A stretch of 7,292 nt of DNA from Bacillota bacterium (lineage in GTDB: Bacteria > Armatimonadota > Hebobacteria > Hebobacterales > Hebobacteraceae): NCBI GenBank assembly GCA_030597345.1, contig JAUVSA010000107.1, forward strand, positions 1 to 7,292. The letters are read 5' to 3'. Positions 6,653-7,292 of the stretch are shown piece by piece. Position 1 is the first letter of the stretch, and the number at the start of each line of letters is the position of its first letter. Both the position numbers and the translations under genes were made by a program. The notes under the pieces were generated by a model. It saw nothing but the letters and a program-made list of their open reading frames with translations. It did no database searches and was not told the DNA's origin.

Positions 6653-7292
6653 ATGGGACGCGTGGCAGCATGGCTGTTGATGGGGCTGATCGTGACGGCG
6701 GGGGTGCTCTCCGCGACTGCGAACGGTGGAGAGGATGCCGCGCCGGTTGCCGTGATCCGGCTCGAGGGAGCGATCGACGTCCCCTCGGCAGAGTATCTGG
6801 CGCGCGCGCTGCGTGTGGCAGAGGAGCAGAATGCCCAATGCTTGGTGGTTCTCTTGGACACTCCCGGCGGCCTGGGCCAGCCCATGATGGATATGACGAA
6901 AGCTCTCCTCAACGCGCCGCTGCCCACCATCGTCTACGTGTACCCAGCGGGCGCGTTCGCCATGTCGGCCGGGACCTTCGTGACCCTCTCCGCGCACATC
7001 GCTGCCATGCACCCTGTGTCCACGATTGGCGCCGCCCATCCCGTGAACCTGTTCTCTCTGCCTGAGATCCCGGAGGAGAAGAAGGAGGCAGAGGAAAGCG
7101 AGGAGCCGGCGGAGGGCGAAGCGGTCGCCGAAGAGCGCGAAAGAAGCCAACCGAGTGGAAACGCGGTGACGGAGAAGGTCGTCAACACCTTCGCCGAGCA
7201 AGCGCGGGTCATCGCAGAGGCGCGCGGCCGCAATGCCGACTGGGCCGAACGGGCGGTGCGAGAGAGCGAGGCAATCAGCGCCGCGGAGGCAC
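6653..7292 (+). CDS. nfeD: NfeD-family (1510-N-like) membrane serine protease, N-terminal 213 aa, cut by window edge
   Basis: Residues 1-23 form a signal peptide or anchor (WLLMGLIVTAGVLSATA, AxA site at 21-23). Then comes the ClpP/crotonase-fold protease domain of long-form NfeD proteins: VAVIRLEGAID (32-42), VVLLDTPGG (65-73), VYPAGAFAMSAGTFV (96-110), VSTIGAAHPV (122-131), TEKVVN (173-178), EARGRNADWAERAVRES (189-205). By comparison with the archaeal PH1510 protease, Ser105 (in MSAG) and Lys175 (in TEKVV) should form the Ser-Lys dyad. The protease domain would face outside the cytoplasm. The C-terminal membrane helices and NfeD OB-fold must lie past the edge. Two oddities: GAFAMSAG replaces the more usual GARAASAG, and a Glu-rich insertion (~138-168) lies between the two catalytic residues. 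NfeD genes often neighbour stomatin/SPFH genes, so one may follow. It shares the operon with the TPR hairpin protein 16 nt upstream. Confidence 0.9.
   Translation, partial: MGRVAAWLLMGLIVTAGVLSATANGGEDAAPVAVIRLEGAIDVPSAEYLARALRVAEEQNAQCLVVLLDTPGGLGQPMMDMTKALLNAPLPTIVYVYPAGAFAMSAGTFVTLSAHIAAMHPVSTIGAAHPVNLFSLPEIPEEKKEAEESEEPAEGEAVAEERERSQPSGNAVTEKVVNTFAEQARVIAEARGRNADWAERAVRESEAISAAEA

Noticed and set aside
5458..6930. Long minus-strand open frame (490 codons) opposite the TPR and NfeD genes
   Set aside because: Its translation is low-complexity Arg/Pro/His-rich with no domain, and it lies antisense to recognisable TPR and NfeD coding sequence. Long antisense frames are expected in GC-rich DNA.
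6038..7201. Minus-strand open frame (387 codons)
   Set aside because: It overlaps two supported plus-strand genes, is Arg/Pro/His-rich, and has no domain or credible RBS.

Overview
The window is GC-rich bacterial chromosome with dense, well-packed genes. Start codons are mixed (ATG, GTG, TTG) and Shine-Dalgarno sites are good. An SLH-type cell-surface protein, HEAT-repeat and STAND-type ATPases, and a long-form NfeD protease together suggest a GC-rich, SLH-bearing lineage of the Armatimonadota, Chloroflexota or Deinococcota kind. That placement is inference from protein style only; there is no marker gene here.

Layout. At the left edge, on the minus strand, is the start of a secreted SLH-domain protein (182 down to 1, cut by the window edge). 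It has a signal peptide, a strong RBS and a near-consensus sigma-70 promoter. A divergent intergenic region (183-490) holds that promoter, an upstream palindrome and an imperfect hairpin. From 491 to the right edge four plus-strand genes run as one apparent operon, with gaps of 24 nt, a 4-nt overlap, and 16 nt. They are: (1) a 1079-aa protein with N-terminal HEAT repeats, a beta-sandwich linker and a C-terminal STAND-like AAA ATPase with winged helix (491-3730); (2) a 543-aa protein joining a related ATPase to a C-terminal HD-GYP domain (3755-5386); (3) a 417-aa acidic TPR protein with a C-terminal two-helix membrane hairpin, starting at TTG (5383-6636); (4) the first 213 residues of a NfeD-family membrane serine protease (6653 to the edge).

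How they may work together (inference). The HEAT and TPR proteins offer protein-binding surfaces. The two ATPases share the same core motifs and could form a hetero-assembly or switch. The HD-GYP domain would be its enzymatic output, probably on cyclic di-GMP or a related dinucleotide. The TPR hairpin protein could anchor the assembly at the membrane beside NfeD, which in other organisms works with stomatin/SPFH proteins in membrane quality control. I know of no named system with this gene set, so it is the main candidate for something undescribed. The HD-GYP domain keeps its metal-ligand residues but has lost the Lys of the HDxGK motif, so its activity is open. No GGDEF domain, RNA gene, CRISPR array or insertion sequence was seen.
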